Positions 5,888 to 8,352 of a stretch of 8,352 nt of DNA are shown in pieces. Each line of letters begins with the position of its first letter. The stretch's first letter is position 1. Under the pieces are notes generated by a model. The model saw only the letters and a program-made list of their open reading frames with translations. It had not been told where the DNA came from and searched no databases. The position numbers were made by a program, and so were the translations under genes. The DNA is from Thiobacillus sp. (GTDB lineage Bacteria > Pseudomonadota > Gammaproteobacteria > Burkholderiales > Thiobacillaceae), in assembly GCA_018780025.1 (NCBI GenBank), contig JADMKH010000295.1:1044-9395 (forward strand). Direction: 5' to 3'.

Positions 5888-6614
5888 CCGGATCGTTCAC
5901 CCGAGCGTCTGGCACGCTCAGCCACGCATGATCGATCACACGCAGATCCGCATCGAAGCGATAAACCAACGGCACGCCGGATGGAATTTCCACGTTCTCC
6001 ACCGCTTCGGGGGAAAGACCATCCAGATACATCACCAGTCCGCGCAGCGTGTTGCCGTGGCTCACCACCAGCAGGCGACGGCCCGCCCGTATACGCGGCG
6101 CCAGCACCTCATTCCAGTATGGCAGCGTGCGCTGTTGACAGTCGCGCAGGCTTTCGCTGGCGGGCAGACCCGCAGGATCGAGCGCCGCATACAGCGGATC
6201 GAAACGCGGATGGCGCGGGTCGTTGAAATCGAGTGGGGGCGGTGGCTCAAAATAACCGCGCCACCAGCGACACGAGGCCGCCTCGCCCCAGGTCGAAAAA
6301 ATCTCGTGTTTGTTCATGCCCTGCAGTGAACCGTAATGCCGTTCGTTCAAACGCCAACTGGTTAACAATGGCACTTCGGGCGTGCCCATCGCGTCCAGCA
6401 GCACCGCGGTCGTCTGGCGGGTGCGCAGCAACACCGAGCCATGCACCTCGTCGAAGACATAGCCTGACTGGGCCAGCTGCCGCCCCGCTACGGCCGCTTC
6501 GGCAAGGCCCACATCGGTCAGCGGAATATCGGTCCAGCCGGTGAAGCGATCGCTCAGATTCCATTCGCTGTGGCCATGGCGAAAGAACACCACCCGATAC
6601 GCGGGCTCGCTCAT
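5850..6614 (-). CDS. gpmA: 2,3-bisphosphoglycerate-dependent phosphoglycerate mutase
   Basis: This is a glycolytic/gluconeogenic enzyme that interconverts 3- and 2-phosphoglycerate through a phosphohistidine. It has 254 residues (E. coli GpmA has 250). Visible are the phosphohistidine motif RHGHSEWN (R12, H13), FTGW, R64 in SVLLRTRQT, the acid in LNERHYG (E91), and the second histidine in SHGNTLR (H186), followed by IPSGVPLVY. Two positions differ from the common pattern. Residue 15 is His where RHGES or RHGQS is usual. Residue 118 is Trp where the family's phosphate-binding Arg pair (WRR) gives its first Arg. The start at 6614 overlaps the stop of the upstream phosphatase gene (ATGA), with GGAATC upstream as a possible ribosome binding site. 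An 80-codon extension of the frame is only shadow. Its 3' end runs 38 bases into ald. Mutase identity is firm by overall similarity; activity given the substitutions is less sure. Confidence 0.92.
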   Translation of the reverse strand: MSEPAYRVVFFRHGHSEWNLSDRFTGWTDIPLTDVGLAEAAVAGRQLAQSGYVFDEVHGSVLLRTRQTTAVLLDAMGTPEVPLLTSWRLNERHYGSLQGMNKHEIFSTWGEAASCRWWRGYFEPPPPLDFNDPRHPRFDPLYAALDPAGLPASESLRDCQQRTLPYWNEVLAPRIRAGRRLLVVSHGNTLRGLVMYLDGLSPEAVENVEIPSGVPLVYRFDADLRVIDHAWLSVPDARVNDPASLTGPAPNRRA

Positions 6615-7264
6615 TCCGGAGATTCCGTCAGCACGTCGCGCAGGTAATGGCGATCCGCCCACGCATCCAGATGCCAGCCCCGGCCATCGAAATGAAACCA
6701 GTTGAGCGCGCAGTTGGGAATGGCGAAATCGCGCGCCGCATGCAATGGCTGCCCGGTGGCGCGACGGTAGATCACGTCGAGCACCCCGCTGTGGCTGACC
6801 ACCGCAAGCGTCTGCCCGCTGTGATGCCGCAACAGCCAGTCGACCCCCTCCCACACCCGGTCAGCCAACCCGCGCAGCGACTCGCCACTCACGAAATCGT
6901 ACTCAAGATCGCGCGCCACATAATGCGCATAGGCCTCCGGATACAGCTCAGCGCCCTCGGCAGCCGTAATGCCCTGAAACACGCCGTAATGCCGCTCACG
7001 CAATTGCGGGAACAACTTCACCGCCTGATCCTCGCGCTGCGCCAGCACCTGCGCCGTCTCCGTTGCCCGCAACAGATCGCTGCTGTAGATCGCATGAAAA
7101 CGATGATGCGCCGCGTTGAATGCCATCGCCAGCGCCTGCGCCCGCCCGGTTTTGTTCAGCGGTATGTCGCTGTGGCCCTGTATGCGCCGCGCCACATTCC
7201 AGTCGGTTTCACCGTGGCGGATGAAACAAATGCGGGTTGTGACGGGTTTGGCAACATGAGGCAT
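6611..7264 (-). CDS. Histidine phosphatase family protein (GpmB/CobC-like)
   Basis: This is a 217-residue member of the histidine phosphatase superfamily, which transfers or hydrolyses phosphate through a phosphohistidine. It carries FIRHGETDWN (R16, H17), the second arginine in SSDLLRATETA (R66), the acid in LRERHYGVFQG (E90) and the second histidine in VVSHSG (H158). It lacks the extra insert and C-terminal tail of true GpmA, so it is more likely a phosphatase (GpmB/PhoE/CobC type) than the glycolytic mutase; the substrate is unknown. The start at 7264 is the first ATG of the frame and its ribosome binding site is weak (GGATAG about 8 bases upstream). It is the first gene of a two-gene unit: its TGA overlaps the gpmA ATG by four bases, so the two are almost certainly co-transcribed and translationally coupled. 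Confidence 0.9.
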   Translation of the reverse strand: MPHVAKPVTTRICFIRHGETDWNVARRIQGHSDIPLNKTGRAQALAMAFNAAHHRFHAIYSSDLLRATETAQVLAQREDQAVKLFPQLRERHYGVFQGITAAEGAELYPEAYAHYVARDLEYDFVSGESLRGLADRVWEGVDWLLRHHSGQTLAVVSHSGVLDVIYRRATGQPLHAARDFAIPNCALNWFHFDGRGWHLDAWADRHYLRDVLTESPE

Positions 7265-7532
7265 GAGGCACTATCCATTCCATTCATTGCAGGTTTAAAT
7301 CTGGCACAAAACTTGGGCCATGCCAGCTTGAGTACGGACCGAACGACGATCACGACTCAAATCGAAGACCAGACCACCGTCACGATTCTTACTGTTCGCC
7401 ATCATCGGAAAGACGATTACCTCTAAACGTTGCGCTTGCCGCACACGCCGCATTGCACGACACTGACGCCACACAACAAACACCAGCAGCACCGGATACG
7501 CGGAGAAAAGATCAACACGTTACCCAGAACTT
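7265..7532. other. Divergent intergenic region
   Basis: This 268-base gap separates the - strand phosphatase/gpmA unit from the + strand WYL regulator, so promoters for both should lie here. I found no -35/-10 pair I would defend. Apart from the small ORF at 7295-7405 it contains a weak inverted repeat (CTGGC near 7301 with GCCAG near 7322). The + strand from about 7440 is markedly C-rich and G-poor. Confidence 0.4.
7295..7405 (-). CDS. Possible small protein upstream of phosphatase pair
   Basis: This is a 36-codon frame starting ATG ATG (7405 and 7402) and ending TAA, 30 bases before the phosphatase gene on the same strand. The peptide MMANSKNRDGGLVFDLSRDR continues with a further Arg-rich stretch to VLCQI. 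All five arginines are CGT and both Gly-Gly codons are GGT, unlike the CGC/GGC-rich neighbours; such bias can mark a highly expressed gene or different ancestry. AGAGG lies 14 bases upstream, rather far for a ribosome binding site. I recognise no domain. The frame is open further upstream to 7492, but that part looks like a shadow. It could be a leader peptide, a small protein, or chance. Confidence 0.3.
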   Translation of the reverse strand: MMANSKNRDGGLVFDLSRDRRSVRTQAGMAQVLCQI

Positions 7533-8352
7533 TTGAGCAAACTCGACGACCTCTATCGCCTTCACCGCCTGCTGGACGGGCGGCGCACCGGCCTTTCCCG
7601 TGCCGCACTCACCAGCGAACACGGCTTTTCGCGTTCCACCCTCACCCGCCTGATCGCCGACCTGCGCAACCGCCTCGGCGCCCCGCTGATCCATGAGCCG
7701 GAACGCGGCGGCTATCGTTACGACACCGCCGACGGCCACCATCACCTGCCCGGTCTGTGGTTCACCGCCGAAGAACTGTTCGCCCTCGTCACCCTCAACC
7801 AGTTATTGCGAAACCTTCAGCCCGGCCTGCTCGACGACCATCTGCGCCCGTTGCAAAACCGCCTGCACCAACTGCTTGGCGCCGCACACCTCGGCGCGGG
7901 CGAGGCCCCCGCACGCATCCGCATCCTCGCCATGGCCTCGCGCGCCAAAGACCTGCGCCACTTTCAAACCGTCGCCGGCGCCGTCCTGAAACGCAAACGC
8001 CTCGTCATCGACTATTACAACCGCGACCGCGACCAAACCAGCCAACGCACCGTCTCCCCCCAGCGCCTCGCCCACTACCGCGACAACTGGTACCTCGACG
8101 CCTGGTGCCACCACAAAAAAGCCCTGCGCATCTTTGCCGTCGAATCCATCCGCCACGCCGACGCCCTGAACAAACCCGCCAAAGCCATCCCGGATACCAC
8201 CCTCGACAAGGAACTCGGCAGCGCCTATGGCATCTTCGCCGGCAAACCCACCGCCACCGCCGTTTTGCGCTTCACTGCCCGCCGCGCCCGCTGGGTCGCC
8301 AATGAAACCTGGCACCCCGACCAGCAAAGCCGCTTGCTGGGCGATGGCCGCT
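7533..8352 (+). CDS. WYL-domain transcriptional regulator, 3' truncated by window
   Basis: This is a partial gene, 273 codons visible, running off the right edge. The frame is open from 7467 but has no ATG; the best start is TTG at 7533, giving (M)SKLDDLYRLHRLLDGRRTGL, the usual beginning of YafY-type regulators. Residues 1-60 form a winged helix-turn-helix (HGFSRSTLTRLIADLRNRLG as the recognition part, then GGYRY as the wing). A linker helix region follows. The WYL domain lies at about 145-215, with ...SPQRLAHYRDNWYLDAWC carrying W186-Y187-L188. The start of the WCX ligand/oligomer domain (TATAVLRFTARRARWV) begins near residue 238. WYL proteins bind small ligands or nucleic acid and often repress or activate nearby genes, including CBASS, BREX and CRISPR systems. 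No strong ribosome binding site is seen; a GGAG at 7502-7505 is too far away. What it controls is outside the window. Confidence 0.85.
   Translation, partial: MSKLDDLYRLHRLLDGRRTGLSRAALTSEHGFSRSTLTRLIADLRNRLGAPLIHEPERGGYRYDTADGHHHLPGLWFTAEELFALVTLNQLLRNLQPGLLDDHLRPLQNRLHQLLGAAHLGAGEAPARIRILAMASRAKDLRHFQTVAGAVLKRKRLVIDYYNRDRDQTSQRTVSPQRLAHYRDNWYLDAWCHHKKALRIFAVESIRHADALNKPAKAIPDTTLDKELGSAYGIFAGKPTATAVLRFTARRARWVANETWHPDQQSRLLGDGR

Noticed and set aside
5903..5919. Hairpin GAGCGT/ACGCTC after ald as a terminator
   Set aside because: Six-base stem with no U-run on either strand, and it lies inside the gpmA coding sequence.
7295..7405. Remnant of a YciH/SUI1 gene suggested by the DGGLVF stretch
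   Set aside because: The cysteine-containing N-terminal motif and the SUI1 domain are absent in all three frames downstream, so the likeness is too short to support.

Overview
The window looks like chromosome of a GC-rich Gram-negative proteobacterium. A betaproteobacterium (Nitrosomonadales/Thiobacillus-like) is my best guess, inferred from the HU, DacC-type carboxypeptidase and class 2 (quinone-linked) PyrD sequences and from strong C/G preference at third codon positions. I ran no database search. Most of the window is ordinary housekeeping sequence. The less explained parts are the first ~430 bases, the divergent gap near 7265-7532, and the regulator cut off at the right edge.

Layout. 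Positions 1-440 hold no convincing gene. They hold a GTAG-type REP palindrome (15-39), a stretch unusually dense in nested inverted repeats that looks like a structured RNA on the + strand (about 88-327), and four further compact hairpins. Next, on the - strand, is hupB (HU, 444-728) with a good sigma70-type promoter at 771-799. The gap 800-1087 holds inverted repeats and the rho-independent terminator of dacC (about 1031-1065). dacC (1088-2242, -) encodes a periplasmic D-Ala-D-Ala carboxypeptidase (PBP5/6 family) with all three active-site motifs.

Divergent from dacC is a + strand run: a dicarboxylate/amino-acid:cation symporter (2400-3713), pyrD two bases later (3716-4744), then ald, alanine dehydrogenase (4808-5887), with its own ribosome binding site. 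The tight spacing suggests the symporter and pyrD are co-transcribed and perhaps translationally coupled. Because related transporters carry aspartate, C4-dicarboxylates or orotate, a link to pyrimidine supply is possible.

Meeting ald tail to tail, with a 38-bp overlap of coding sequence, is a - strand pair of histidine-phosphatase superfamily genes. The upstream one (6611-7264) is a generic phosphatase/mutase and the downstream one (5850-6614) is gpmA, 2,3-bisphosphoglycerate-dependent phosphoglycerate mutase. They share an ATGA overlap. The GpmA has two unusual residues near its active site.

Upstream of that pair is a possible 36-codon small ORF with CGT-only arginine codons. Divergent from it, on the + strand, is a WYL-domain transcriptional regulator (7533 onward) that probably starts at TTG and runs off the right edge. 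I did not find a complete new system. The best leads are the 5' structured region, which I tentatively compare to HEARO/omega-type RNAs, and the truncated WYL regulator, whose family often controls neighbouring defence genes.
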